Part shown: positions 35,406-46,636 of the stretch, one piece after another
Layout: every line of letters begins with the position of its first letter
Position numbering within the stretch: the first letter of the stretch is position 1
NCBI GenBank assembly: GCA_021030905.1
Contig: JAGFMI010000001.1
Coordinates: forward strand, 1,984,001-2,048,000
Reading direction: 5' to 3'
Length of the DNA: 64,000 nucleotides
Source: Pyrenula massariospora
Taxonomy: Eukaryota > Ascomycota > Eurotiomycetes > Pyrenulales > Pyrenulaceae
Notes under the pieces: generated by a model
The model's input: the letters and a program-made list of their open reading frames with translations, nothing else
What the model was told of the DNA's origin: nothing
The model's database searches: none
Program-made: the position numbers and the translations under genes

Positions 35406-36043
35406 TTATTCAAGCGCGGTTGGCGCCATGCCGACGGGTTACGTATGAGCAAGCAGTCGTACGAGTGAGCGCAAAATTCTTCATGCCTCGTGCTCAGAAG
35501 CTTGTTTTTCAAAAATGTATATATTGTCATTCCACTGTTCGACCTCTTCCAATGTATATAGCTCCACAATTTACCCCAGCAATTTAACCTAGTATATTAT
35601 CCCTCATTCCTTTCAGCGTAAAGGACATACAACACTTATGCATGGCCGGATTGCTCTTTGATAGAACTTGATGTCGATGAACTTCCAGGTAGACAGATTG
35701 AGCAGCACACATGGTTTCTAGTCAACGCGTCTTCATGACGTTACACTTCTTCCTTCACGCCGAGATCTCAAGGATGCATAATGTAGATTTCGGGTTTGAT
35801 AGGGAGGACATGGTTGATTGAATATTAGTATATGTAATATGGATGTTACATGGTCAAGTAGTATAGTGGTAAAGGCTGTCACCTAGTGAAGTAGAATAGA
35901 GGTAAAGGTCGTCGATCATGTTGTAAATGACCCTGCTTTGTAAGCTCAGACTCCGCTGTCCCCAACTTTGCAAATTACATGATCCGCCAAAATCAATTCT
36001 TTGCCGATCTCGGTAGCCTCGCTCTAATGCTTCTCGGCCTTAA
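35406..36043. other. Intergenic stretch between the GH11 and RBR genes
   Basis: 638 bases with convergent genes on both sides. It includes a tRNA-A-box-like direct repeat at 35856-35913, listed separately; otherwise AT-rich and featureless. Confidence 0.5.
35856..35913 (+). repeat. Imperfect 33-bp-period direct repeat with tRNA A-box-like sequence
   Basis: AAGTAGTATAGTGGTAAAGG at 35856 recurs 33 bases later as AAGTAGAATAGAGGTAAAGG. The first copy contains TAGTATAGTGG, matching the A box of fungal tRNA-Asp or tRNA-Gln genes, followed by CTGTCAC as in the tRNA-Asp anticodon region. No B box or acceptor-stem pairing follows, so it is not a tRNA gene; it may be a tRNA-derived fragment. Confidence 0.5.
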
Positions 36044-37442
36044 CTAGACAGAGATGGCGGTTAGCTTCGTAGCCCTGAGTACTCGAGATGCGGATTGAAA
36101 TACCTTCGCCCGGTTGTGCATGCGCTCCCGCTCGCGCTCCCGTTCAAGCTCAATTTCCTCCCCCGTCGGGACGTGAACCCATCCAGATTCGATTTCGCGG
36201 TCAAGACGCTCTTTGTAACTCGCTTCAATCTCCAGCAGCGAAAGACGGCGACGGCGGTCACGGTCGAAAAGCGGGACATGGTACCATATGGGACTTGGGA
36301 CGTAATTGGACTCGTCGCATTCTTCCGCCGTTCGCGGACGGAGATCTCGAAGATCGTGTGCGTAATTCCACCACTTGTCGTCATGTTCCGTTCGTTCTTT
36401 CTGCACATCGTGTCTGTCAGAGTCATTCTGACCTCCATAGCCCGAAACATCGCTCTCGTCAGAGAGATCTCTAACAGATTGATCTTCCTGACTAGCGTCA
36501 TCCTCGGACGACTCATCATGTGGCTGCTCGCGTTTGTGACACACACATCGGAAAGGATAAGCACCGCAGCTGTAGCAGAATTCCCTTCCACAGCTTTCGC
36601 ACCTGAGTCACGTTAGTCTTCATACAGCCTCAGAAAGGGTATTGCTCATACACCATGTGATCACATCCGCCGTCCTTCTCGACCAACTGACCGCATTTGC
36701 ACCTCCTCCACTTTTCGTTGTTCGCCATAGTAAGCACCGATTCGTCTTCGGTATTCTGCGGGCAAATGCTTCCTTGGAAATGCGATTTGAGAGCTTGCTT
36801 GCATTTTTCGCATGTTTCCAACCCACATTTCTGGCAAGTTGCGATGCCATTGCGAACATGCTCTTCGGTAATGAATGTAGAGCACTTCTTGTCAGCGCAA
36901 TATATCCTAACCCTTGCCCCTATCTCCATGACCATTTCTTCATATCGGAAAAATAAATCATCTTCAAGCCAGTAATCTATCTGATCAAGACGGAGAGCAT
37001 GACAGCACTTTGCTGGATATGGTAGCTGCTTCAGTAGAACGAAAAAGATCATCTTGCAAAGGCAGCGGCGACAGAACATATGGTCGCATTCTAGCTTCTT
37101 CAAGTTTCCACGCTCGTTGAACAAAGAACACGCCACGCATTGGAAGCGCTGTGTGAGTCCTTGTTCTCTGCCTTCAGATGTAATTTTAGCTTTGAGCTTA
37201 TCCCATTCCTCCTCTTCCATGCCAAGCTCCAAGTAACGCAGCGGCGCGTAGTCTATGCCTTCCATTGGAGCTTCTTCGGAGGCGGTATAAGTAGCAGGAT
37301 GAGGTTTTGCATGAAAGTCAAAATTATTGGAAGAGTCGGCGCCTGGAAGACCGTTGGAAGATGAACTGCTGTCTCCTATACCGACTATATCTGCTCGTAA
37401 ATGTCCTCCAATCAATCCATGATTGGGTGGATTGCCGACCAT
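36044..37442 (-). CDS. RBR-type (RING-IBR-RING) E3 ubiquitin ligase
   Basis: Exons 37442-36652 and 36602-36044 are joined over a 49-nt intron (GTATGA...CTCAG), giving 449 residues from the first in-frame ATG. RING1 begins at FQCVACSLFNERGNLKK and includes CDHMFCRRC. The IBR has CADKKCSTF, CQKCGLETCEKC and an SICP end. RING2 is CKCGQLVEKDGGCDHMVC, completed across the splice as CESCGREFCYSCG. The Cys in GGCDHM matches the catalytic Cys of RBR ligases, which form a thioester with ubiquitin before transfer. The C-terminus is acidic then strongly charged (ELERERERERMHNRAK). The open frame continues upstream of 37442 to about 37544 without an ATG, so an additional 5' exon is likely but I could not define it. 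Confidence 0.88.
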
Positions 37443-39984
37443 ACCTGAGCGAGCAGTATGGTTCGTGGGTTCGAAGAATGCAAGGTAGAGACAGATGATC
37501 TGGGATTTGTGACGGGAACGTTCGCAGAGATATTGCACTGGCAAGTTTGCCAGGTAGATATAGGATGAGAAAGATCTCTCAGGAAGTTTATCCTTTTCTG
37601 AACATCACTAAGAAGTTGATTTGTACGACAGTAAGCCTTAGAAGGTGACCATTGATTCGCTTCGAATGCAGGCAACTATCTCACCTGCGGTGAATGATGT
37701 TCGAGCGCATGCGCTTGCAGGTGAAAACGATATTCATGGGAATTGCCTAGCTAGAGTCGAGAAAGCCCGGAAATAGTGTGCATCATCATTATGCACGGGA
37801 CAATCATTCAAGAGGCTGTTATTGCGACAAAGAACTTTCGGAGACAAAATAGATAGAGCGACAAAATACTTTCTTTCCGGACGAAAGAAAAGTCGCCAAA
37901 TGGCTAGATTAGGTGTCCGCTGTTGCAGAATTGCTTTGGCTTGGCGCGCAGCTGAAGGAAAGGACAACAGGCGACAAGGCTCTCGCAGACGGGTAGGTGC
38001 GTGATACGGAGGCAACAGAGAAACAGAAGCGCAAAGATTTAACGTGAAACGACAAAGGTTAGAAGGCTCTGACGAGATAAATTGAATATGGCAGTGAAGA
38101 GGCTGTCTAGATGAGCAGCCTGGAAGGGAAGAAGTCGACAAAGTTCTAATCTCGCCCTCCGGTATTGGCTCGGCGCAACATTTGATACCTTGCAGATTAC
38201 TTCGTGTCAGGCTGAATGTATCGGTGTCTTAGAGCAATAATAATACATCAGACGTCCTCCGTCGTCTTAACATTGGCTCTAGATATTAGGCATCTAGTCC
38301 ACCTCTTAGATGCGCTCCTGGTAGAGCTTTATAACCCATCACGAGGCACAACACGTAGACTCTGAAGCTCATCTAAAGCGGCATATATGCAAGGCGTTGA
38401 GACCACACGCATCTGGCCAATGAGCAGAATACTTTTGCGCGAAACCACCACGAGCAGGCGCACGGACCAACATCTCGATTTGGCCTTTTGCTTTCCAACC
38501 TTTTTGACCTTCAAAATACGCTTACGAGCCGATGTGAGCAGATTTTCGAAAAGAAACATGCCAAATGCCATGTCATCGGCTAGTCAAGATGTTTTAATGG
38601 TGTTTTGATCGATCTATACATTGCTGTTGTATTCCTCATCCCGCCACAAATGCCCCGGTAATCTGATTGGTCCTACAATGTGTCTGTGACATCTCAAACC
38701 TGGATTAGCATAGACAAAAATTAGATCAGTACAGACAAGAACTGATGGCAATTAGAATTGGAGTACGTGTGACTGGTCAAGGGAATAGGGTGTTTAGAAG
38801 GGTCTTCGTAAGAAGTCTGCCAATTGAGCTATTGCGTGATCGTTTACCTCTTTGAATAGTAACTACAGCAGAGGGTCGATCTCCATAGTCTTTTAGAGTA
38901 TCATTGGAAAACTTTAGGGCTGTAGGCCATCAACGAACCTGCCACTAATTTTGTAGCCGACAAAATGAACAGTTGGAGACCTTTGAATCACGTCTGCCCT
39001 GCAGCAGGCATTAATATAGCTTGATTCACGTACCAGCATCGCTTGCGTATTCCGGGATAGTTTTGTAATGTTGGACCTTAAGATGGTAGAAAGGCTCAAG
39101 CATCGGCTTCCACGGGAAGGAAAAGAGAAGAGCCAGCCTTGTCCAGCACCGTAGTGTCAGGAAGAGGGATTGGGGATCGAACCAAGAGCAAAGGTTGAAG
39201 AATTGCAGTCAGAATCCTTGGGATGTATGGAATGGGTGTCGCTCTCACTGACGGTGATCTCCATCCATCTACTCTAGCTGCTAGAACACTAGTTTCATCC
39301 ACTAGACGCCTCCATAGGACAAAGGAACTATCACAGTCATGTCACTTGAGAGCGTATACTCGGCTGAATTTTAGATGTGCAGAAAGGCGGAAGCTTGGAA
39401 TCAGCATCCGGGGATCTCAAGGCCGCCGAGCGTGCTACCACAATTGGAACCTTCGTTTACGCCCGGCACCGAGTCTGGGGATAACCCTCAAGTAAAGTCA
39501 TAGTAGAGGTGAATGCCCAGCACATGACACACTTGTTCGTAATAAGGGGCTGAAATCACTAGTAATGAGTGTTGCGTCGCTTCTATGTGGCGTTTCAGTG
39601 GGAAAGATTGTCCTTATGCTAGAGGCTACTCCGTCACAGTCTCCTGACTCATTATTGCATAAATTTGATAACGCACGAGGAGACTTGTGGCGGTCCTTCC
39701 CCCAGCCAACCCAGAGATTGTGATTTCTACTTCCTCCGTGATGCCTGGTCACGAAAATTTTAGCCGGTTGAACAGGAACAGGCAGCAGCCCAGGCTGCAA
39801 TGCTTCCATTTCCACATCAGCCTTCCTGACCGATGTCAACCTAGCAATACATCTAATCTCAGCTATAAATGTATGCATCCTGCTATTCTCAATTTCGCAG
39901 TTTTCCGTTCATCCTCTTTCTTTGCAATTTCTATAGCTTTTCTACGTCATCCTAGCACTGAATCACTAAACCTAAAAGATCAAC
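37443..39984. other. Gene-poor region of 2.5 kb
   Basis: Apart from a probable undefined 5' exon of the RBR gene near 37450-37680, no frame here has recognisable features. Two minus-strand frames (37734-38141, 39498-39878) exceed 120 codons but have neither domain nor splice partners. Confidence 0.45.
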
Positions 39985-40176
39985 ATGACCGACAGCGGCA
40001 GCTTTATCAAAGTCCCTAGATCAGAAGAAGAGGAGCTCATGCGGAAAGCGGCCGAAGACTCCAAGAAGCGTCGGGAGGAGGAAAAGAAGAGGCAGGAGAT
40101 GGAAGAGCTTATGAAGAAAGCAGGAGACGATTCTAGAAATCGTAGGAGCGGTGGAGGAAACACCACCACTTCTTAG
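39985..40176 (+). CDS. Small charged helical protein, 63 residues
   Basis: An ATG in good fungal context (AACATGACC) opens a 63-residue frame of Lys, Arg, Glu and Asp with few hydrophobics. Residues 14-53 form an internal near-duplication: EEELMRKAAEDSKKRR is echoed by MEELMKKAGDDSRNRR, with a Lys/Glu linker. This is the pattern of a single long helix or coiled coil. A Ser/Gly/Thr tail ends it. A leader of several hundred bases without ORFs precedes it. I know no family for it. Real coding potential is supported by the ordered repeat, but transcription is unproven. Confidence 0.55.
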   Translation: MTDSGSFIKVPRSEEEELMRKAAEDSKKRREEEKKRQEMEELMKKAGDDSRNRRSGGGNTTTS

Positions 40177-40745
40177 AGGGCAAGTTGCTGAGCAAGATTT
40201 AATACCGCAACCGAGACGTAGGAGCCTTGTGCTGAAAGAAAAACATTTCGGTCAGGACGAGAGGGTTCATCTTAGGGCAAAACAATTGTCAGCAACTCAT
40301 TAATTATGCTGATCATGGACGCATTCTTATTGGCAATGAATTTCAACCTGATGGGGTTCGTTTGGCTCTTTGGTGATCGTGGGGGAATATCGGTCAGGCG
40401 ATAGCCACTCTTGACCCGTGCGCATAAATCAAAACGGGTAACACGCTCCTTATCCTATCCAAAACTTTTCTACCCTGTCACAATATGTTATATCATATGA
40501 GTTTCCTCTCATCGCGCCTAGGGACCAGCACTGACCCAAGAATACCGAGTCCCTTAAATATTAACGACTACATAATCAGGATAGTAAATTCTTTTTTACT
40601 TACCTTCAACTGCTCTGTCATTCATCTGCACATCTCCGTCTCAGTATGAATCATCTTGTCACCGTGTCAACATTGTCGGGGGGCATTCAACTTGTCTTCG
40701 TCGATTTCAGGTAATAGAAGGACCAGAAGAAGACAGACGGTCTGT
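40177..40745. other. Convergent intergenic region
   Basis: 569 bases between the stops of the small charged protein and the phosphotransferase gene. No structure recognised. Confidence 0.5.
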
Positions 40746-42113
40746 TCAGTTCAAATTTTTCTGAGAAAAGCGAGCAGTATATTCCTCCCTATATTCCTTC
40801 AGCTGCTTCATCTTCATGTCAATAAATGGCCCAATCTCTTCATTCGTCTCCTTGTCAAGTAACTTAGCACTGGCTCCTCCTTCATGCAACTTGTGCCAAT
40901 AGAGCCCGTCGACATCCAAGCTTTTCCTTGCTGCATAATTAAACCAGAAACGCCCAGTCTCCCATGAATCACGCATCCGGGCAGAAAGACGCGACTGCTC
41001 AGATGCCTCCTCTGTCAATGCTGATTTTGCCTCTGATCGCTCTAATGCTCGTAGGAACTGCTCCATCCTGGGCACATAGCGAACCATGAATTCATTTATG
41101 TTGGAGCGTTCAAGCCACATGTCCGGACCTAGCAATAGCAACCACCAGGGTGGATCATAGGTAAATTGGGCTGGCATGACGTTTGTGAATTCAAAATCAA
41201 GCACGGCGGTAATACGGAGGGTGTCTGGGTCGATAAGCATGTTCGAAGGTTGCATATCGTCACAGAATATTTTAAAGGGACCAATGTCATCGATGCAGTA
41301 CTTTGGAATGAGCCGTACGAATTGATGACGGGCGATGAATCGCCTTCGGGCGTCTTCCTCATCCTCGGCGAGGTTTCGCTGGATCTGAAGGTGGATCAAG
41401 TGTTCTTTCGCAACCGCACTAAAGTAATCACTCGCACGGTCAAATGGCTCGGTGGGAAACACATCGATAGGGAAACTTGTGGAAGTTGCCAACTCATTCA
41501 TGTTGTATGTGAGGGGTCGTCCATTAACAGTCCACGTGTGTGAGGTGAGGTCTTTTGAGAGAGCTCCAATACGGGGAAATTCAAACCGAGACATTTGGAG
41601 CATGTAATCAGCAAGTTGATCATAGATGGTGTCGAGTGTTGTATTATCGATGCCTGGATCTAGAATCACATCCTCTTGATCATCTTTCGTCGGCTGCTTC
41701 AGGATAGTTGATAAGCGTGTTCCTTCAATGAAGTCCATTATGATGAATGGCCCTAGCTGTTTTGGGCTCTCCTCGGTCATACCCCAGCTGCGCACACGAG
41801 GAAGAGGAATGGTGGTGTGCTGGCTGAGGTACTCTATTATCTGCACCTCGTTCTTAACTTTTTCTGCCCTCCACGTTGTGTGTCCCAGTTTTGGAAATCG
41901 AATAAGGGCGTTCTGATGCTTATGACGAAGTCCAATGCGCAGGCTGAGGTTAAAAGAGCCTTTCAAAAAACCGATAAACTCTCCGGTTCCACCCCAATCT
42001 AGTCGATCATCAACAAAGGCTACAATTTCATCTTTCGCGTCGATCACCTTGCCGATCCAACTTCTGCATATATCATCACTGTTAGCCTCAGCAATCTCGT
42101 CGTAAGCTGTCAT
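40746..42113 (-). CDS. APH-like phosphotransferase family protein
   Basis: A single exon of 455 residues starting at the ATG at 42113; a GTG two codons upstream is unlikely to be used. The fold is the aminoglycoside-phosphotransferase/choline-kinase type, widespread in filamentous fungi with unknown substrates. Visible features are a nucleotide-loop-like GSFNLSLRI near 55, ALIRFPK with the likely ATP-binding basic residue, LGPFIIMDFIEG as the hinge, the catalytic loop FCDDMQPSNML, and VLDFEF with the metal-binding Asp. The His of the bacterial HxDxxxxN motif is Cys here, as is usual in this fungal group. No signal peptide. It is not evidence of antibiotic resistance. Confidence 0.85.
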   Translation of the reverse strand: MTAYDEIAEANSDDICRSWIGKVIDAKDEIVAFVDDRLDWGGTGEFIGFLKGSFNLSLRIGLRHKHQNALIRFPKLGHTTWRAEKVKNEVQIIEYLSQHTTIPLPRVRSWGMTEESPKQLGPFIIMDFIEGTRLSTILKQPTKDDQEDVILDPGIDNTTLDTIYDQLADYMLQMSRFEFPRIGALSKDLTSHTWTVNGRPLTYNMNELATSTSFPIDVFPTEPFDRASDYFSAVAKEHLIHLQIQRNLAEDEEDARRRFIARHQFVRLIPKYCIDDIGPFKIFCDDMQPSNMLIDPDTLRITAVLDFEFTNVMPAQFTYDPPWWLLLLGPDMWLERSNINEFMVRYVPRMEQFLRALERSEAKSALTEEASEQSRLSARMRDSWETGRFWFNYAARKSLDVDGLYWHKLHEGGASAKLLDKETNEEIGPFIDMKMKQLKEYREEYTARFSQKNLN

Positions 42114-42817
42114 TTTCACCCTAGCATGTAGTCGGCTCTAAGCATTGCGGGATGATCACGCCTCTTGGAGAAAATTTGTACAAAATGAGGAGAACTATCT
42201 GTAGGGGTAATAGGGCATGTCCTTTTCTGGAGGCGTGGTAGGCAAGTGGTTGACACCGAGCCGATGTGCAGCTACAAATCATGGGAAATTACGAGTCCAT
42301 GCGCCGTTCTGGCGCCTTGAAATATCGCTGCAGGTGTGCTAGGAGACGAGGCTCGGGGGCGGCGCAGCTAGCTTCGGCTTCACGAATATGAAGGATTTCC
42401 AAGGCGGCGAAGTGGTTATACTTGCTCTTCCAAGAGGTCGTTGTAATACCTCGTAGTCTTCCAGAGCTCAATCAGCGCTCCAAAGAATATTATGGTGAAT
42501 AGAGATTAAGAGTAGCGAGATGATGCGTAGTTTTAAGATGTGGAAGATGAAGCGGGCTCGGTTACGACTGAGCAGAAGGTAAGGGCCCATGGGGGAGCGC
42601 TCACCCGCGCACCCTGGCCTGCGCGAAGATCACGCCGGGAGGGGGACGCCCTGGTCCGGGAGCCCGGGACAAAAATGTTACAGCTTGGCGGGTTTTCCGA
42701 CCTCGAACGTGAAGAACACCCTCAAAATCTCCTCATACATTAAGATATCTAGATTCTCGGCTTTTGAACCTTCTTGAGACTCGGAGCGGAAGAAGACAGC
42801 ATTTTAGCAAATTCAAA
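42114..42817. promoter_or_regulatory. Divergent region, phosphotransferase and F-box genes
   Basis: 704 bases between start codons pointing apart. A notably GC-rich island at about 42585-42670 stands out from AT-richer flanks; its role is unknown. Confidence 0.4.
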
Positions 42818-44356
42818 ATGGTACAAATCCCCTTGGAGATTGAAGAAACCATTCTGAGTTATCTCCTGATTGAGGAATATGACCCTAAAGATCTTTTCAC
42901 CTACCGTCTCGTTAGCCGCAGCTGGGCTTCCATTGCCGCCCGGTATGTCTTTGATCGGATCGTGATTTGTCCTAGTCCAATTGCCTTTGAGCGAGCAAAA
43001 GCAATTTCAAGTCATCCTGCTTATCGCGTGCATGTGAAGACGATACATCTTGATGTCTCTGTCATGCCTAACATCGCCAATTTCAAGCATTGGGAAAGAG
43101 CGGCCCAACGGCTTAAGGATCCTCTTCGGCTTCCGCGGTATCCTCCGGATGAAGGTACGCAAGAATCCAAATTGCGGAAGACATGGGCCAAATGGGTCGA
43201 GAACCATTTGTGCCAGATGGGATTCATGACGCTCTCTGAGAAAGATTTCATTAAAAGATTTGAGGAAATCACAGAAGGTCTGCCGAACCTTCAAGAAATA
43301 TCTGTTCACACCCATCCTAGATCTAAGATCCGTGGTCTACCGCATGATGACGAGGAGCAAAAGAGCTTGATTCTGCCAAGGCCATGCTGGATGACAGGAG
43401 GGAGACATATATTCGACAATGGAAAGCGAATCATGGCCAATGGAACTGTTGATGCTTTCGTTGTCTGCTTGATTGGGGCTTGCTTGCTCAGCGCCATCGA
43501 TCCGACATCCAGTCGCGAATACCAACTGCACATTGACAAGCTAGAGCCCGAGATGCTGTCAGAATTGTCAGGTTGGTCGGTGCCTGGGTATTCAACCAAA
43601 GCAGCCTTGTCAAAAATAAGCAGCATGTCATTGACGTTGCCCGAAAAGAATCTCCTAGACACCAATGATGAATATATGTGGGAGCACGACGATTTCGAGA
43701 GACGGCCAGATCCCTCGTATTACCTCGAAGCTGTATTGTTCTTGCGTGATTCTCTGCCTTCGCTAAGGAGCCTGCATCTCAAATATGTGCAGATGGAGTT
43801 CTTGGAGGAGATCGAAACCCAGGACATAAACTTCGCTCAGCTTGGCGATCTGACCCTAGAGAACGCGTTCATTTACCAGGAAGATTTTGAAAAGTTCTGC
43901 TTGGGACATCATTTCCCACGCTTGCAAAAGCTTACGGTACAGGAATGCAAAATTGAAGGCTGCTGGCCTTCGGTATGGCGTTGGCTCTCAACTAATCACG
44001 GAAGCGTTGACGCAATTTTCGAAGGGTTTTTACACGATTCTTTTGGAACGTGGTTCATCGACGATGTGCACTCCAAACGCGACTGCGAGGGCGGATGTCT
44101 CTACGAGAAGATTGAAAAGTTTGCTAACGGTGTTGGCGAACGTCCGATGCAAATCCCTGATGAGGAGGAGATCGATGAAGAGATAGCTTCTGCGATACCG
44201 TCAGATGAAAAATTGCGCTCTATGCTGAAATCTTGGGAGAAGCATTTTAACGATGATAGATGTGTGGAATTCTTCCCTGATGGTGCGTTGGCAGGGCCGC
44301 CTTCGGATTCCGAGTCAGATGAGTGGGACACGGATGACGACTCGTGTTTTGATTGA
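42818..44356 (+). CDS. F-box-like protein
   Basis: A single exon of 512 residues from the ATG at 42818. The N-terminal 50 residues (IPLEIEETILSYL, then LFTYRLVSRSWASIAARYVFD) match the fungal F-box pattern, which links a substrate to the SCF ubiquitin ligase through Skp1. The rest has scattered leucine-rich stretches (LPSLRSLHLKYVQMEFLEE, FPRLQKLTVQECKIEG) like the degenerate repeats of fungal F-box proteins. The last 60 or so residues are very acidic and end in DTDDDSCFD. The long gene-specific part is probably the recognition region. Substrate unknown. Confidence 0.82.
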   Translation: MVQIPLEIEETILSYLLIEEYDPKDLFTYRLVSRSWASIAARYVFDRIVICPSPIAFERAKAISSHPAYRVHVKTIHLDVSVMPNIANFKHWERAAQRLKDPLRLPRYPPDEGTQESKLRKTWAKWVENHLCQMGFMTLSEKDFIKRFEEITEGLPNLQEISVHTHPRSKIRGLPHDDEEQKSLILPRPCWMTGGRHIFDNGKRIMANGTVDAFVVCLIGACLLSAIDPTSSREYQLHIDKLEPEMLSELSGWSVPGYSTKAALSKISSMSLTLPEKNLLDTNDEYMWEHDDFERRPDPSYYLEAVLFLRDSLPSLRSLHLKYVQMEFLEEIETQDINFAQLGDLTLENAFIYQEDFEKFCLGHHFPRLQKLTVQECKIEGCWPSVWRWLSTNHGSVDAIFEGFLHDSFGTWFIDDVHSKRDCEGGCLYEKIEKFANGVGERPMQIPDEEEIDEEIASAIPSDEKLRSMLKSWEKHFNDDRCVEFFPDGALAGPPSDSESDEWDTDDDSCFD

Positions 44357-46636
44357 ATGACTCACAGGATGAAGCTCGCTGGATATCACGGCGTCTTCTT
44401 ACCGACGTCTACTGTTCATGGCTGGATTGGGCTATGGTCCCTACCAATTAATGGGCCTATTTGAATCATTCATCGGCTTGTCTCTTGGTCGATTTAAATA
44501 TCGGGTCCTCGCGGACGATGTATTTAATATTGTTGTTTTCAAGTCTAAATCTGATATTTGAAATCGACCGGCTCGAGCGATCTCTCTGGCCGAGACTCTG
44601 GTGTCAATCACTGGAACTCAATAAACCCTTAAGGTTATCCTCACATTCACTGATGCAAATTTGAATCGTATGATTCAAGCCTCTGAGCATCTAGAAACCG
44701 GACACTTAGCTTGTACATAGGGTCACTTATTCTATCGCATCAGGCTTGGAGATTGGGAATAAGAGACGATTCTACAACTTAGAATGGTCTCGTCAACTTC
44801 ACAATTTTTGACAGAGAGTGTTATATTAAGCCACCCTAGAACGCATACAATGCATTTTGACCCCATCGGTGCTCAAGACCAAGACCGTTTAGAAAGCAAA
44901 GCAAATATAAGTGCTAGATCAACCAAGAACAGGACATAACGCAACCAACACGCCCAAAGTACTACACTCAAATCCTCGAGAAATGACAACAAATTTCTCC
45001 AGTCTACACATTCGAGCCGAATCTCTATCCAGTCTACCTTAAGAACGCAGTACAAATGAACGTGATGATCCACAAAGCTCAGATTGGCGCTAGGTACCTT
45101 GCCATTGATGCCGAAATGACTTTGTCAACAGGACACCGAAGGTATTGCCGATGTGAAAGAGTTTCCATAGATGACCATACTCGAAGGTCCGAGAGGAGGG
45201 AAGAGCGCAACATTTGTCGAAAAGTCGATACACGCGATCAATTTGGAGATTGAACAATCAACAGGGTGTAACAGACTCTTATAGAGCCACCCGATCCTTC
45301 ACCGCCAAGCATGGAAGGGAGGAAAATCACCATTGCGGCGAGAATATTAATGCGTGAATGTCTGAAGCATGAAATTTCTCGGGTCGGTCGAGCCGGTAAG
45401 CTGTTGATAGATGTTAGCTGTGAATAGGAACGGAACCAAAATCGAAGAAGATATTTTGAAGGGTAGTGAGTATAGTCGTAGAGGGTTTCAAAGAGCTGAG
45501 AGCGCAAAAACTTGAACTGGACTATTCCAGGAAGAGAAAAAGTGAAGGTGGACAAAATGGCATGAGAATATGGGATGCAGAGTAGGAGAACAACTTTGAA
45601 TGCGCTATGTAGGGGGGTAGTATGACATTCTAGACCTTCATTTGCCCAAGATTCAACCGGCTCAGCTGCCATGAATGTTAAAGTTAAAAAAAACCCCCTA
45701 CTGCTTGACGCAGCGGCCAGTCGATCAGACATGGAGTGATTGTGGAAGGCTTAGAGAGAAATGAGCTCGCGATTTCTAATCTGCCTAATGCGATTGATTA
45801 CGGAGATCTTAATATGATCGGCCTTTACCCTCCTAGTCTGCCCAGCGAGAGAGGGCTAGTTAGTGATAAGGACTCATTTCCAGCGTATGAATTGGGGATA
45901 TGGTTGAATATCAAGATAGCGCGGTCATGTAAGGTCCAGGAGCCTTCTGCGTGCAGTCATTCATATATGTGTAGATGCAGCCCTGGTTGTGGGTTTCCAC
46001 AAAGTCATCGCAGAGAGCACACAAAAAAGCTCCTCCGGTAGAATTGATTTATCAATCCACACAAAGCTTTCAATAGCCGGCTATATTCCGCTTGCTACGT
46101 GGACAGTTTAAAGGACAGCGCCATTGCGTTTAGGTGAATAGCTGTGACCGTACAACGGATCTCGTGTGCTCATTGGAATTAGACCAACTAAATTTCAGTC
46201 GCTCGATGATGCGAATTGGAGAGCGGAGCTATTCTTTAGACACATGGCATGGAGCTCACTGAACAGGCAAAACCAACGGAACCATCAGGCAGATCGCCCC
46301 ATTATATGTAGTCTCACCTCCTTTTTACTCATAAATAAGTGTCCATAAACCAGAAAAGGTCATCGATAGAGCTATCTCCCGAATTGCCTTCAAAACGAGA
46401 ATTTTTCGGAGTCATTGACTTCAAGACGTCTTGACGACTAGGTCCTGCAAGGTAGTTGTGGGCAGCGATGCTTACCATGAAAATACCACTTGCGATCTGC
46501 AGAAGCCTTAGAAGCTCGGTATGTTTTCTGGGCAGTTGACACAGGGCGTCGCTATTCGTGAGACCGGAACGCGGAATCACCGTTAATTGCGCAACAATTG
46601 TTGATTGTATACTGACTCGTCGTCTGCACGTGGGTC
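44357..46636. other. Gene-poor region of 2.3 kb
   Basis: Convergent genes flank this stretch. The best open frame (minus strand, 45238-45732, 164 codons) includes a long homopolymer run and no domain. No repeats or RNA gene found. Confidence 0.5.

Noticed and set aside
35851-35925. tRNA gene suggested by a good A box
   Set aside because: No B box at the right distance and no acceptor-stem pairing; kept only as a repeat.
37734-38141. 135-codon minus-strand frame
   Set aside because: No recognisable motif and irregular composition; more likely noncoding sequence near the RBR gene's 5' end.
39096-39200. tRNA on the minus strand suggested by GGTTCGATCCC
   Set aside because: No A box upstream and no cloverleaf pairing could be drawn.
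40746-42113. Antibiotic-resistance gene, because of APH similarity
   Set aside because: The fungal APH-like family is large and not tied to resistance; nothing here indicates drug substrates.
45238-45732. 164-codon minus-strand frame with an ATG
   Set aside because: Contains a long homopolymer run, has no domain or signal and no splice partner; coding status cannot be supported.
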